In this document: positions 40,935 to 50,484 of the stretch, piece by piece
Layout: each line of letters opens with the position of its first letter
Position numbering within the stretch: the first letter of the stretch is position 1
Assembly (NCBI GenBank): GCA_028687035.1
Contig: JAQUAX010000004.1
Coordinates: forward strand, 62,001-126,000
DNA from: Dechloromonas sp.
GTDB taxonomy: Bacteria > Pseudomonadota > Gammaproteobacteria > Burkholderiales > Rhodocyclaceae
Length of the DNA: 64,000 bases
Reading direction: 5' to 3'
Made by a program: the position numbers and the translations under genes
Notes under the pieces: generated by a model
Told to the model about the DNA's origin: nothing
Database searches by the model: none
What the model saw: only the letters and a program-made list of their open reading frames with translations

Positions 40935-41537
40935 TCACGATTTGACCCCGAGGCTGATCCGGACCAGTTCGGCCACGCTGTCTGCCTGGAGCTTCGACAT
41001 CAGGCGCGATTTGTGAACCTCGACGGTCCGGGCGCTGATGCCCAGGGTCTCGGCGATTTCCCGGTTATGCCGGCCGTCGACGACCAGTTGCATGACTTCG
41101 CGTTCGCGCGGGGTCAGCATCCCGATCAGGGCACGGTTCCGTTCGCCGGTCTCACGGTCGTTCCTTGTCTGATCCTGGCTGGCGAATGCCTCCTCGATGA
41201 CTTCGAGCAGGCGGACTTCGTCGAGCGGTTTTTCCAGAAAATCGAGCGCATCCGCGCGAAATGCCTGGCGGGCCGAATGGACGTCCCCATGACCGGTGAT
41301 CATGACAACCGGTATGTCGCAGCCGATGTCGTTCAATTTCTGCTGCAGGGTCAGGCCGTCCATGCCGGGCATCCGGATGTCGATGAGTAGGCAGCCGCGC
41401 CAATCGGGCCGGTAGACGCCGAGGAAGCTTTCGGCATTGGCGAAGAAGGCGGTCCGGTAGCCCTTGAGCCCGAGCAGCAGGCCGAGGGCGTCGCGGACGG
41501 AGACATCGTCGTCGATCAGGAATACGGTATTTCTCAT
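40935..41537 (-). CDS. FixJ-family response regulator
   Basis: A 200-residue two-domain regulator. The receiver has acidic residues at 10-11, phospho-acceptor Asp53 in DIRMPGMDG and Lys in FLEKPLDE; the output is a LuxR-type helix-turn-helix (LTPREREVMQLVVDGRHN, TVEVHKSRLM). It overlaps the kinase gene by 4 bp (ATGA), so they are made as a pair. Likely targets are the divergent universal stress protein genes. Confidence 0.92.
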   Translation of the reverse strand: MRNTVFLIDDDVSVRDALGLLLGLKGYRTAFFANAESFLGVYRPDWRGCLLIDIRMPGMDGLTLQQKLNDIGCDIPVVMITGHGDVHSARQAFRADALDFLEKPLDEVRLLEVIEEAFASQDQTRNDRETGERNRALIGMLTPREREVMQLVVDGRHNREIAETLGISARTVEVHKSRLMSKLQADSVAELVRISLGVKS

Positions 41538-43189
41538 GGCTTCTTGTTTTGCAGCGATTCGATCGGAAGGTAGAGCACGAACAGGCCGTGGTCGCCCGGA
41601 ATCGACAGCAGCCGGCCGCCGTGGGTTTCCGCTATGGCCCGGCTGATCGCCAGACCGAGTCCCAGGCCCCGCGATTTGGTCGAGACGAAGGGCTCGAAGG
41701 CGTCATCCATCTGCGTGTGCGACAGGCCCGGACCATTGTCCTCGACCCGGATACCGAGCTGGTCGCCGAGGGCGGGCTCGGCGCTGATGCAGATACGGCG
41801 TTCGCCGCCGGGAAGTCCGGCGACGGCATCGACGGCGTTGGACAGGAGGTTGCGCAGGACCACCTCGATCTGCAGGCGGTCGGCGTACATCTGGACTTCC
41901 GGCATTGCTCCGATCTCCAGGGAATAGCCCTGGGCAGCCTGCCTCTCCATGAACGGGCGGGTGGCGCTGGCGAGCAGTTCGGAAAGCATGACTTTTTCCA
42001 GCCGCGTCGATCCGGTGCGGAAGAAGTCCCGCAGCCGCCTGACGACTTCAGAAGCGCGTGCCGCCTCGGCCACCATGCGCTCTATGACGTCCCGCAATTG
42101 CTCGCTGCCGCCATCCCGGGCGATGATCAGCTTGCTGGCGGCGCCGTAGGCCGCCAGCGCAGTCAGCGGCTGGTTGAGTTCGTGGGCCAGCGCTCCCGCC
42201 ATTTCGCCGGCGGCGGCCAGGCGCAGCGAGTGACGCAGTTCGTTGACCGTCCGTCGCTGCTCATCGACGGCCGTGCCGATCACGAAACCGACGCCGGCCA
42301 GCAACAGCGCGCGCATCTGTAGTTCGAAGATCGAGACGGCCTCGATTTCCCACAGCCAGCCGACGGAAAGCATGCCCAGCTGCAGCACCGAGGCGCAGAA
42401 GATCGCGCCGATGATGCCCTGCCGGGAGGCGGCCCAGACGACCGGCAGGAACAGCGCGTACAGATAGCGGAGATCGTTGATGCCGGCCGGCGAAAAGATC
42501 AGCCACAGAATGGCCAGCACCAGTCCGAGATAGCCTGCGGTTTCCAGGCGCAGCAGCGCCAGCCGGAAGACGTCGCGCCGGGGCCGGTCCTGCAGCCACC
42601 ACAGGAACGGGAAAGTGACGAAGATGCCGACGCCGTCACCGATCCAGAAGCGCAGCACCGCGTCCTGCCAGGCTCCTCCGGGGATCAGATCCAGCCCGAC
42701 GAGGCCGGTTACGAAGACGAGGCTGTTGGCCAGCGAGCCGATGACGACGATGGCGGTCCATTGCCCTAGGCTGGTTCGGTTCGCGAACATGCCGTTTTCC
42801 GGCATCAGGCGCTGCATCAAGCTGGCCATCGCGACGTATCCGGCGGTCAGCAGGGCGTCGAGTACCGCGAATTGCCAGGCGTTTGCCGCCGTTTCGCGGA
42901 AAATCAGGTCGGTTGCCAGGATGGCGGCCCACAGCGTCAGCGGACCGCCGGCGCCGCGGCGCAGCAGGTAGAGGATGCCGAGGGCGGGGGCCGGATTCCA
43001 CGGCGTGATGTTGAAATGGTGCAGCGGATCGATGTAGCTGGCCCAGTCCAGCAGGATGTAGGCCGCGCAGAGCGCGAAGGCAGACGTCCACGCGCGCAAC
43101 CAGCGCGGATTCCCGGCGGGCGGTGCGCTGCCGGTCGGCGTCGGCGGCTTCGTGGTGTCGTTCGATCTCATCCGGCCGAGCATACCCAC
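41534..43189 (-). CDS. MASE1-domain sensor histidine kinase
   Basis: A 551-residue membrane kinase. About eight hydrophobic segments in residues 33-305 resemble the MASE1 sensory domain (PAPALGILYLLRRG, IGDGVGIFVTFPF). The dimerisation box is ALAHELNQPL with His336, and the ATPase has NLLSNAVDAV, DNGPGLS and GLGLGLAISRAI. It lacks the PAS-haem domain of FixL, so the signal is not obviously oxygen. Two close start codons exist near 43189; the first is used here. It is transcribed divergently from the stress protein genes. Confidence 0.9.
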   Translation of the reverse strand: MGMLGRMRSNDTTKPPTPTGSAPPAGNPRWLRAWTSAFALCAAYILLDWASYIDPLHHFNITPWNPAPALGILYLLRRGAGGPLTLWAAILATDLIFRETAANAWQFAVLDALLTAGYVAMASLMQRLMPENGMFANRTSLGQWTAIVVIGSLANSLVFVTGLVGLDLIPGGAWQDAVLRFWIGDGVGIFVTFPFLWWLQDRPRRDVFRLALLRLETAGYLGLVLAILWLIFSPAGINDLRYLYALFLPVVWAASRQGIIGAIFCASVLQLGMLSVGWLWEIEAVSIFELQMRALLLAGVGFVIGTAVDEQRRTVNELRHSLRLAAAGEMAGALAHELNQPLTALAAYGAASKLIIARDGGSEQLRDVIERMVAEAARASEVVRRLRDFFRTGSTRLEKVMLSELLASATRPFMERQAAQGYSLEIGAMPEVQMYADRLQIEVVLRNLLSNAVDAVAGLPGGERRICISAEPALGDQLGIRVEDNGPGLSHTQMDDAFEPFVSTKSRGLGLGLAISRAIAETHGGRLLSIPGDHGLFVLYLPIESLQNKKP

Positions 43190-43320
43190 GGCAGGGCGTT
43201 TCCGGCAAACGAAGGCGCTGCGCTGCGCGTCGTCTAAGCGTATCCCTTACGGGGCATCCCGGATTCGGAATTTTCCCCGATTGCCTAGCATGGGCCATGG
43301 CCATCGCCCGGTGCCGATCG
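43190..43320. promoter_or_regulatory. Divergent control region between kinase and universal stress genes
   Basis: This 131-bp spacer must contain the promoters of the leftward kinase-regulator pair and the rightward stress cluster. A short palindrome CGTA-N5-TACG lies at 43239-43251 (CGTATCCCTTACG) and is a candidate operator for the FixJ-like regulator. No canonical FNR box (TTGAT-N4-ATCAA) is present. Promoter boxes are not evident. Confidence 0.35.
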
Positions 43321-43842
43321 ATGAATGATTCAATGCTGCGACTCCTGCAATCGGAGCTTCTTCCTGCACCGGGGAGCGGCTGCATCGATGGAGCCGAAGT
43401 CGAGCGCTTGCTGATCCCGGTCGGGCGGCGCTGCCATTGGCCCGGGGCGCTGAATTACGTTCGGTGCAGGATGGCGCTCGGCCGCCATCCCGAGGTCTGC
43501 CTGCTGCGGATCGAAAAACTGTCCAGCCACTGGCTGCCCGATGACGGTGGGGCTTTCCTGCGCGAGCGGATCGACGCCGTGCTGCGCGGCGTCTGCGACG
43601 AACTGGCCGCTTGCGGGATTGCCCACGCGGTCCATCTGCGTTCAACGAACCGTCTGGTGTTCGCGATTCTCGACGCGGCGGAGGAACTGAACTGCAGTGG
43701 AATCATCGTGCCGCCGGCAGTTTCCGGGTGGCGGCGCATTTTTTCCTCGGGGACGGTCGCCGCGCTGTGTGCCGGCCAGCGCAATGTGCCGGTGATCACG
43801 GTCGATGGCAACGGCCGGCCTCGTGCCTGGAGAACGCAATGA
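43321..43842 (+). CDS. Universal stress protein-like, single domain
   Basis: A 173-residue protein with the general UspA pattern: an early ERLLIPVG strand, a central helix and strand, and GIIVPPAV...VPVITVDG at the end in the position of the UspA C-terminal strand. The usual G-2X-G-9X-G(S/T) nucleotide motif is not clear, so ATP binding is doubtful. No good Shine-Dalgarno precedes either ATG 43297 or 43321. It heads a cluster of three stress proteins and an ATPase. Confidence 0.55.
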   Translation: MNDSMLRLLQSELLPAPGSGCIDGAEVERLLIPVGRRCHWPGALNYVRCRMALGRHPEVCLLRIEKLSSHWLPDDGGAFLRERIDAVLRGVCDELAACGIAHAVHLRSTNRLVFAILDAAEELNCSGIIVPPAVSGWRRIFSSGTVAALCAGQRNVPVITVDGNGRPRAWRTQ

Positions 43843-43868
43843 AGCACGCTGTGTCGGGAGAAGGAAAC

Positions 43869-44759
43869 ATGAAGGTGCGAAGAATTGTCGCTGCGACGGA
43901 CTTTTCCGAGACCGCGGAACTGGCGCTCCAGCGTGCCGCACGGCTTGCGTCATCCGGCAGCGCCGAACTTGAACTGATCCATGCGCTGTACCTGCCGCCG
44001 CTCGCCCAGGCCTGGCAGGAGCTGGTCGACGGCGAGGGCTTTTCCAGTGCCCGGTTGGGTCTGGTTGCCGGCGAACGGCTGCAGCAAGCGGCGGCCACGC
44101 TGCAGAGGTGGAGCGGCATCTGCCCGGAGACCCGCGTGCTGAACGGCAAACCGGCGTCCGAACTGGCTGGCTGGGCCAGAGCCAGCGGCGCCGACCTGAT
44201 CGTCGTCGGCGCGCACGGTGAACACCTGATTCTCGACCTTTTCGTCGGGTCTACCGCGATCAAGCTGCTGCGCCTGAGTTCGACGCCTGTCCTGCTGGTC
44301 AAGAAGGCGCCGGATTTCCCCTACCGCCGGGTGCTGGTCGCCACCGACTTTTCGGCTACGGCGCAGGCCGCCGCCGACCTGGCGGCCTGCATGCTGCCGG
44401 AGGCCGGGCTTGAACTGCTCCATGCCTTTGAAATTCCATTCGAGCGGGAGATGAATCTGGCCGGCGCTTCGGCCGGGACGATGGAGCACTATCGTCTGCT
44501 CGCCCATGCCGAGGCGCGGCGGCAGATGCAGGAATGCATCGGCAAGCTCGCCGATCCGGCGCGCTGGTCAGGAAAGCTCCGCCAGGGCTATCCCCCCGCC
44601 GAGATCGTCCGCCATGCCGGGGAAAGCGCGGTCGACCTGCTGGTGGTCGGCTGCCGGCGGCGCAGCGACATCGAGGCAGCCATGCTGGGCAGCGTGGCAG
44701 CGCATCTGGTCAACGAGTCGCCGCTCGATCTGTTGCTGGTCCCCGCGGAAAATGACTGA
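43869..44759 (+). CDS. Tandem universal stress protein
   Basis: A 296-residue protein with two UspA domains. The first begins MKVRRIVAATDFSETAELAL and has the nucleotide motif GAHGEHLILDLFVGST; the second begins YRRVLVATDFSATAQAA and has GCRRRSDIEAAMLGS. The ATG at 43869 is preceded by GGGAGAAGGAAAC and is preferred to an ATG ten codons upstream. It overlaps the ATPase gene by 8 bp. Tandem Usps typically support survival under anoxia or starvation. Confidence 0.88.
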   Translation: MKVRRIVAATDFSETAELALQRAARLASSGSAELELIHALYLPPLAQAWQELVDGEGFSSARLGLVAGERLQQAAATLQRWSGICPETRVLNGKPASELAGWARASGADLIVVGAHGEHLILDLFVGSTAIKLLRLSSTPVLLVKKAPDFPYRRVLVATDFSATAQAAADLAACMLPEAGLELLHAFEIPFEREMNLAGASAGTMEHYRLLAHAEARRQMQECIGKLADPARWSGKLRQGYPPAEIVRHAGESAVDLLVVGCRRRSDIEAAMLGSVAAHLVNESPLDLLLVPAEND

Positions 44760-47502
44760 ATCCGTTCATTCCGCTTCCCAGACCCGCTGGCACGCCCTGC
44801 CGGGCGACGAAGTCATGGCGCTGCTTGACGTCGGCGAGGCCGGCTTGTCAGGCGAGGATATCGCCGACCGGCGCGCCCGTCACGGCGCCAACCGTCTGGC
44901 CCCACCCCGCCGGCGCAGCGTGTGGCAGCGCCTGCTGCTGCAGTTTCACAACATCCTGCTTTACGTGATGATGGGGGCGGCGATGATCGTCGCCCTGCTC
45001 GGCCACTGGCTGGATACCGCCGTCCTGCTCAGCGCAGTGGTGATCAATGCAGTGATCGGCTTCATCCAGGAAGGCCGGGCCGAAACGGCGCTCGATGCGA
45101 TCCGTTCGATGCTGTCGCCGCGGGCGATCGTGGTCCGCGGCGGGCAGCGCCTGGAGATCGACGCCGCCGATCTGGTGCCGGGCGATCTGGTCATTCTCGC
45201 GTCGGGTGACCGCGTTCCGGCCGATATCCGGCTGCTCGACGTGGCCGAATTGCGGGTCGATGAATCCGCTTTGACCGGCGAATCGCTGCCGGCGGAGAAA
45301 GCTATCGCGCCGACCTTGCCGGATGCGCCGCTCGGCGATCGCTTCGGCATGGCCTATTCCGGGACCCTGGTCGTCCATGGCATGGCCCGGGGCGTGGTCG
45401 TTGCCGTCGGCAGCGCGACCGAGCTCGGCCTGATCAACCGGATGCTGGCCGAGGTCGATAGCCTTGCAACGCCGCTGCTGCGCCAGGTCAACCGCTTCGG
45501 GCGGGTGCTGGCGCTCGCCATTCTTGGCGCCTCGCTGCTGACCTTTGTGCTCGGTACCTGGTGGCGCAACCATGCGCCGGCTGAAATGTTCATGATGGTC
45601 GTCGCGCTGGCGGCTTCCGCGATTCCCGAAGGATTGCCGGCGATCATCACGGTCGGTCTGGCGCTCGGCGTCCAGCGCATGGCCCGGCGGCGGGCGATCG
45701 TGCGCCGCCTCCCGGCAGTCGAGGCGCTCGGTTCAGTGACTGTCATCTGTTCCGACAAGACCGGTACCCTGACCCGGAACGAGATGACCGTTCAACGGGT
45801 GGTCTGCGGCGGTCATGTGTTCGACGTCGGTGGCGTCGGTTACGCCCCGGTCGGCGATCTGAGCATCGACGGTCGCCTCGTCGACATCGCCCACTACCCT
45901 GCCCTGGACCGGGCCATCGTCGCGGGCGTCCTGTGCAACGACGCGCATTTGAGGGAAGAGGACGGGCTCTGGCAGGTCGTCGGCGATCCGACCGAGGGGG
46001 CGCTTCTGGTGCTCGGCCACAAGACCGGCCGCAAGGCCGCGGAACTGGAGCGGGCCTGGCCGCGCATCGACAGCATCCCCTTCTCGTCCGAACAGCGGTT
46101 CATGGCGACCTATCACCGGGATCTCGGCGAGCAGCCATGGATTTTCGTCAAGGGCGCTCCCGAACGCGTATTCGAGATGTGTTGCCGCCAGGTCTCCCAT
46201 CACGGGGAGGTCTCGTTCGACATCGACTACTGGCGCCGGATGTCGGTCGATACCGCGGCCCAGGGCTTGCGGGTTTTGGCGCTGGCCGGCCGAGCGGCCT
46301 CGCCGGGCCGTTTCCAGCTGGGAATCGACGATCTGGAGGGCGGACTGACGCTGTTCGGCCTGGTCGGGATCATCGATCCGCCGCGCGAAGAGGCGATTCG
46401 CGCAGTTGCCGAGTGTCACCATGCGGGAATCCGGGTCAAGATGATCACCGGGGACCACGTTGAAACGGCGCGCGCGATCGGTGCGCAGCTGGCGATCGGG
46501 ATCGGCCGGCCGGGCCTGACCGGTGCCGAACTGTCGCTGATGGACGATGCGATGCTGCGGCAGGTCGTGATGGAGGTCGACGTGTTCGCCCGCGCCAGTC
46601 CCGAACACAAGCTGCGACTGGTCAAGGCGCTGCAGGGCAACGGTCAGATCGTCGCGATGACGGGCGATGGCGTCAATGATGCGCCGGCCCTGAAGCGAGC
46701 CGACGTCGGGGTGGCGATGGGCATGAAGGGAACGGAAGCGGCCAAGGAGGCGGCCGACGTGGTCCTGGCCGACGACAATTTCGCCACCATTGCCGCGGCT
46801 GTCCGGGAAGGTCGGGCCGTCTACGACAACCTGAAGAAATTCGTGCTTTTCATGCTGCCGACCAACGGCGGCGAAGCCCTGGTCGTGATCGCCGCCATCC
46901 TGTTCGAACTGACCTTGCCGCTGACGCCGGCCCAGGTCCTGTGGATCAACATGGTGACCTCCAGCACGCTGGGCCTGGCGCTCGCGTTCGAGCCGGCGGA
47001 GCCCAACATCATGGGCCGCTCGCCGCGTCCGCCGGGCGAAGCGCTGCTGTCCGGATTTTTCGTCTGGCGGGTGCTGATGGTTTCGGTTCTGATGATGAGC
47101 GGCGCCCTGGGTCTCTTCCTGTGGGAACTGAGCGACGGCACCCGCGTCGAGACGGCGCGCACGATGGCGGTCAACGCGGTGGTGACTGCCGAGATGTTCT
47201 ATCTGATCAACAGCCGCTACCTCTTCGCATCGGTGCTCAGCCGTGACGGGCTGACCGGAAACCGCTACGTGCTGGTCGCCATCGCCACCTGCGTCCTGTT
47301 GCAGATCGCCTATACACATATCCCGGCGATGCAGGCCATTTTCGGCTCCGTCGGACTCAGTCCCGTCGAATGGGGCAAGGTCCTGCTGGCCGGCGCACTC
47401 GTTTTTGTCCTGGCTGAAATCGAAAAACTGGCGATCCGCCGTAGTGGATTGGCGGCCCGCCTCGTACATATGCAGGAAAACCCAACCCGGAGATGGTCAT
47501 GA
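44752..47502 (+). CDS. P2-type cation-transporting ATPase
   Basis: A 916-residue P-type ATPase. It has the N-terminal cation-ATPase domain, actuator motif TGES (about 175-178), membrane helix 4 with AIPEGLP, phosphorylation site Asp335 in DKTGT, KGAPE, and the hinge MTGDGVNDAPALKRADVGVAMG. The PEGLP pattern and lack of N-terminal metal-binding Cys motifs point to the Ca2+/Mn2+-like P2 group rather than heavy-metal pumps; the ion is not certain. It overlaps stress protein genes on both sides (8 bp and 4 bp), so all three are coupled. Confidence 0.92.
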   Translation: MTESVHSASQTRWHALPGDEVMALLDVGEAGLSGEDIADRRARHGANRLAPPRRRSVWQRLLLQFHNILLYVMMGAAMIVALLGHWLDTAVLLSAVVINAVIGFIQEGRAETALDAIRSMLSPRAIVVRGGQRLEIDAADLVPGDLVILASGDRVPADIRLLDVAELRVDESALTGESLPAEKAIAPTLPDAPLGDRFGMAYSGTLVVHGMARGVVVAVGSATELGLINRMLAEVDSLATPLLRQVNRFGRVLALAILGASLLTFVLGTWWRNHAPAEMFMMVVALAASAIPEGLPAIITVGLALGVQRMARRRAIVRRLPAVEALGSVTVICSDKTGTLTRNEMTVQRVVCGGHVFDVGGVGYAPVGDLSIDGRLVDIAHYPALDRAIVAGVLCNDAHLREEDGLWQVVGDPTEGALLVLGHKTGRKAAELERAWPRIDSIPFSSEQRFMATYHRDLGEQPWIFVKGAPERVFEMCCRQVSHHGEVSFDIDYWRRMSVDTAAQGLRVLALAGRAASPGRFQLGIDDLEGGLTLFGLVGIIDPPREEAIRAVAECHHAGIRVKMITGDHVETARAIGAQLAIGIGRPGLTGAELSLMDDAMLRQVVMEVDVFARASPEHKLRLVKALQGNGQIVAMTGDGVNDAPALKRADVGVAMGMKGTEAAKEAADVVLADDNFATIAAAVREGRAVYDNLKKFVLFMLPTNGGEALVVIAAILFELTLPLTPAQVLWINMVTSSTLGLALAFEPAEPNIMGRSPRPPGEALLSGFFVWRVLMVSVLMMSGALGLFLWELSDGTRVETARTMAVNAVVTAEMFYLINSRYLFASVLSRDGLTGNRYVLVAIATCVLLQIAYTHIPAMQAIFGSVGLSPVEWGKVLLAGALVFVLAEIEKLAIRRSGLAARLVHMQENPTRRWS

Positions 47503-48386
47503 TGCTTCCCGAATGCCACCCGCCGGCCAGCCTGTTGCTGGCCACGGATCTCAGCTCACGCTGCGACCGCGCGCTTGATCGTGCGCTGATCCTCGCCGAC
47601 GAGTGGAAGGCCGAATTGATCGTTTTCAATGCGCTCGAGTTGCCGGCAATGCCGGATCAGGTGCTGGATTGGGCCCATGGCGGAGGCGAACCCGGGGCAC
47701 AGGCTGAACGCCTCCGGGAGGCCCGGCGTCAGCTCGATCGTGCAATCCGGGGACGCAAGGTCAGTGCCGCCATCCAGCAGATGACTTCCGGCGAGGATCC
47801 GTCAGACTTGATCCGCAAGGTCGCCGACGGAGCCCAGGCCGGAATGGTCGTCACCGGCAGCGGCAGCAACGAGCGTTTCGGGCGTTTTCTGCTGGGATCG
47901 ACCGTCACGCAGCTGGCCAAGAGCCTGTCCCAGCCCTTGCTGGTCGTTCGCGAACGTCCGCATGGAGCCTATCAGCGCATCGTCGTGGCGACGGATTTTT
48001 CGGATGCATCCCGGGACGCGCTGGAAACTGCCTCCCGTTGCTTTCAGGGCCAGCCACTGATCCTCTACCATGCCCGCCAGGCGCCGCTTTCGGCGCTTGG
48101 CGAGGGCGCCGAAGGGCTGGCGGCGGCGCACAACGAATGCATGGGCTTTCTCGCCGGCTGCGGCCAGCCTCGGCGTCCGCCGGTCCAGCCGGTCATCGAG
48201 CGCGGACCGGTGCACACCCTGCTGGCGAGCTATGTCCGCCGCAACGAAATCGACCTGGTGGTCATGGGGAGCCGCGGTCGCAGCGGCCTGCTCGGCATGC
48301 TGCTCGGTAGCACCGCAGCCCAGCTGCTCGAATGGCTGCCGTGCGACACCTTGATCGTTCCCGGGGTGGGGGCGCCGAAAACCTGA
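47499..48386 (+). CDS. Tandem universal stress protein
   Basis: A protein of about 295 residues with two UspA domains. The first contains LLLATDLSSRCDRALDRAL and GSGSNERFGRFLLGST; the second contains RIVVATDFSDASRDAL and the full ATP motif GSRGRSGLLGMLLGST. The ATG at 47499 forms an ATGA overlap with the ATPase stop and sits six bases after CGGAG; ATG 47493 is too close to that site. It ends 28 bp from the convergent antiporter gene. Confidence 0.88.
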   Translation: MMLPECHPPASLLLATDLSSRCDRALDRALILADEWKAELIVFNALELPAMPDQVLDWAHGGGEPGAQAERLREARRQLDRAIRGRKVSAAIQQMTSGEDPSDLIRKVADGAQAGMVVTGSGSNERFGRFLLGSTVTQLAKSLSQPLLVVRERPHGAYQRIVVATDFSDASRDALETASRCFQGQPLILYHARQAPLSALGEGAEGLAAAHNECMGFLAGCGQPRRPPVQPVIERGPVHTLLASYVRRNEIDLVVMGSRGRSGLLGMLLGSTAAQLLEWLPCDTLIVPGVGAPKT

Positions 48387-48414
48387 GGCCCGTTCCCCGT
48401 GGGGGGGCTTTGGG

Positions 48415-50124
48415 TCAGGCTCCCTGTGCCGGGGAAGGAGGCGGAAAGCGCTCCATGATATGCGTCGCCATCCCCTTGGCAAGTTCCTCCTCGCCGAAGA
48501 AAACCGTGCCGAGCCTTTCGCCGCGCAGCATTTTCGATTCCTCCTCGCTGTGCGTGCGCAGCACGATCTCGATGCCCGGATTCAGCGTCCGCGCGCATTC
48601 GACCATCTGCCGGACGCTGAGCGGATCCGGCGTGGCGACGACCAGCATCGCCGCGTGGGCAATGTGCGCCTGGATCAGGACGCCCGGCTCGGCCGCGTTG
48701 CCGGATACCGCCACAATGCCCTGCCGGCGCAGGTCCTCGACGGCTTCCCGGTTCTGTTCGGCGACCACGTAGGGGATTCCCCGGGCGTCCAGCGTCTTCG
48801 CGATGCGTCGCCCGACCCGGCCGTAACCGACCAGGACGACCTGTCCGCCGAGATAGCGCGGAGCGGTACTGACCGGCAATTCGGCATACGGGTCCTGGCG
48901 CTGCTCGAGGCGGCGGGCCAGTTCCGAGCGCTCGAGGACCCAGCGGCGGAGAGGTTCGATCGCGGCGAAGACGAAGGGGTTCAGTGCGATCGCGAACAGT
49001 GCCCCGGCCAGCACCAGGCTCATGCCCTCCTTGGGCAGCAGGCCGAGCGAAACGCCCAGTCCGCCCAGGATGAATGAGAACTCACCGATCTGCGCCAGGC
49101 TCGCGGCGACGGTCAGGGCCGTGTTCAGCGGATAACGGTAAGCCAGGACCAGGGCCAGCGCAGCCAGCGACTTGCCGAGAATCACGATGGCGATCACCCC
49201 GAGCAACTGCAGGGGCTGCTCGACCAGGATCGCCGGCTCGAACAGCATCCCGACCGACACGAAGAACAGCACCGAGAAGGCATCGCGCAACGGCAGCGAC
49301 TCCGCCGCGGCGCGGTGGCTGAATTCGGATTCGCGCATCACCATGCCGGCGAAGAAGGCGCCGAGCGCGAACGAGACGTTGAACAGCTGGGCGGCGCCGT
49401 AGGCGATGCCGATTGCCGCAGCGATGACCGCGAGCGTAAACAGTTCGCGCGACCCGGTGCGCGATACCTGCCAGAGTAGCCACGGCATTGCGCGTTTCCC
49501 GACGACCAGCATCAGCGCGATGAAGGCGCCGACCTGAAGCAGGGTCAGGCCGATCGTCTTCCACAGCGGAGCCGCGCCCTGGATCGCGGCGGCGCCATCC
49601 AGCGCACCGGCCAGCGGCGGCATCAGCACCAGCACCAGCACGCAGGCCAGGTCCTCGACGACCAGCCAGCCGACCGCGATGCGGCCGTTCATCGACTCGA
49701 GGATGCCGCGTACCTCCAGTGCCTTGAGCAGCACGACGGTACTGGCGCAGGACAAGGAGAGACCGAAGATCAGGCCGGCGCTCCAGTGCCAGCCCCAGCC
49801 CCAGGCCATCAGCATGCCGAGCGCCGTCGCCAGTCCCATCTGGACCACCGCGCCGGGCACCGCGATGCGCCGGACGGACAGCAGGTCGTTCAGCGAAAAA
49901 TGCAGGCCGACCCCGAACATCAGCAGCATGACGCCTATTTCGGACAGCTGCGACGCGATATGGACGTCGGCGACGAATCCGGGCGTCGATGGGCCGATCA
50001 GGATACCGGCCAGCAGGTAGCCGACCAGCGCCGGGATTTTCAGGCGTTCTGCGATGAAACCGAGGATCAGCGCGATGCCGAAGCCGGTAGCGATGGTGGT
50101 GATCAGCGAGACGTTATGTTCCAT
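48415..50124 (-). CDS. ybaL: YbaL-type cation:proton antiporter with TrkA-N domain
   Basis: A 569-residue CPA2 antiporter. Twelve or more membrane helices fill residues 1-395, including PALVGYLLAGILIGPSTPGFVAD and MLLMFGVGLHFSLNDL. A cytosolic Rossmann domain follows (VVLVGYGRVGRRIAKTLD), which in KefB/KefC relatives binds nucleotide or glutathione adducts. Sequence matches E. coli YbaL along its length. It is transcribed leftward, convergent with the stress protein cluster. Potassium or sodium efflux is likely but the ion is not shown by sequence. Confidence 0.88.
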   Translation of the reverse strand: MEHNVSLITTIATGFGIALILGFIAERLKIPALVGYLLAGILIGPSTPGFVADVHIASQLSEIGVMLLMFGVGLHFSLNDLLSVRRIAVPGAVVQMGLATALGMLMAWGWGWHWSAGLIFGLSLSCASTVVLLKALEVRGILESMNGRIAVGWLVVEDLACVLVLVLMPPLAGALDGAAAIQGAAPLWKTIGLTLLQVGAFIALMLVVGKRAMPWLLWQVSRTGSRELFTLAVIAAAIGIAYGAAQLFNVSFALGAFFAGMVMRESEFSHRAAAESLPLRDAFSVLFFVSVGMLFEPAILVEQPLQLLGVIAIVILGKSLAALALVLAYRYPLNTALTVAASLAQIGEFSFILGGLGVSLGLLPKEGMSLVLAGALFAIALNPFVFAAIEPLRRWVLERSELARRLEQRQDPYAELPVSTAPRYLGGQVVLVGYGRVGRRIAKTLDARGIPYVVAEQNREAVEDLRRQGIVAVSGNAAEPGVLIQAHIAHAAMLVVATPDPLSVRQMVECARTLNPGIEIVLRTHSEEESKMLRGERLGTVFFGEEELAKGMATHIMERFPPPSPAQGA

Positions 50125-50330
50125 TCGGCGGCGCGCGAGTTCCCCTGGCGGGTTGGAGATCCGTTGATCGTTCGGTGAGCAATCCGGGCAAGCGGCAAAT
50201 TATCATCGAACGCCGGATCGGGAACATCGCCGAAGCCCCTATGGGAAACCCTTATGTCTGACCGTGAGCGGGAAGCGCTGATGCATCGGTCAGCCCGTAT
50301 TCAGTGATCTGCAGCGGGTTCCGATACGCG

Positions 50331-50372
50331 AAAAAAAGCCGGAATCCTTGATTTTCAAGGAATTTCCGGCCT
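50331..50372 (-). terminator. Intrinsic terminator after the tRNA genes
   Basis: A long hairpin (50338-50370) with outer stem GCCGGAA/TTCCGGC and inner stem TCCTTGA/TCAAGGA is followed on the minus strand by TTTTTTT (50331-50337). It lies 27 bp after tRNA-Leu and ends the tRNA transcript, and possibly readthrough from the polyene operon. Confidence 0.88.
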
Positions 50373-50398
50373 TCATCGGGTATTGCTGGATGTCCATT

Positions 50399-50483
50399 TG
50401 GTGCTCTGGGCGAGACTCGAACTCGCACGGCTTGCGCCACTACCCCCTCAAGATAGCGTGTCTACCAATTTCACCACCAGAGC
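50399..50483 (-). tRNA. tRNA-Leu (anticodon GAG)
   Basis: The minus strand reads a complete 85-nt class II tRNA. It starts GCTCTGGTGGTGAAATTGG, has anticodon stem CTATC/GGTAG around loop TTGAGGG (anticodon GAG, reading CUC/CUU), a variable arm, a GTTCGAG T-loop and an encoded CCA end. The acceptor stem GCTCTGG pairs perfectly with CCAGAGC. It is one base downstream of tRNA-Val. Confidence 0.95.
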
Positions 50484-50484
50484 C

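Noticed and set aside
43190..43320. FNR/Anr box upstream of the universal stress genes
   Set aside because: No TTGAT-N4-ATCAA or close variant is present in the spacer.
50125..50330. Integrase or attachment site next to the tRNA genes
   Set aside because: No integrase gene and no repeated tRNA 3' end was found within the window.
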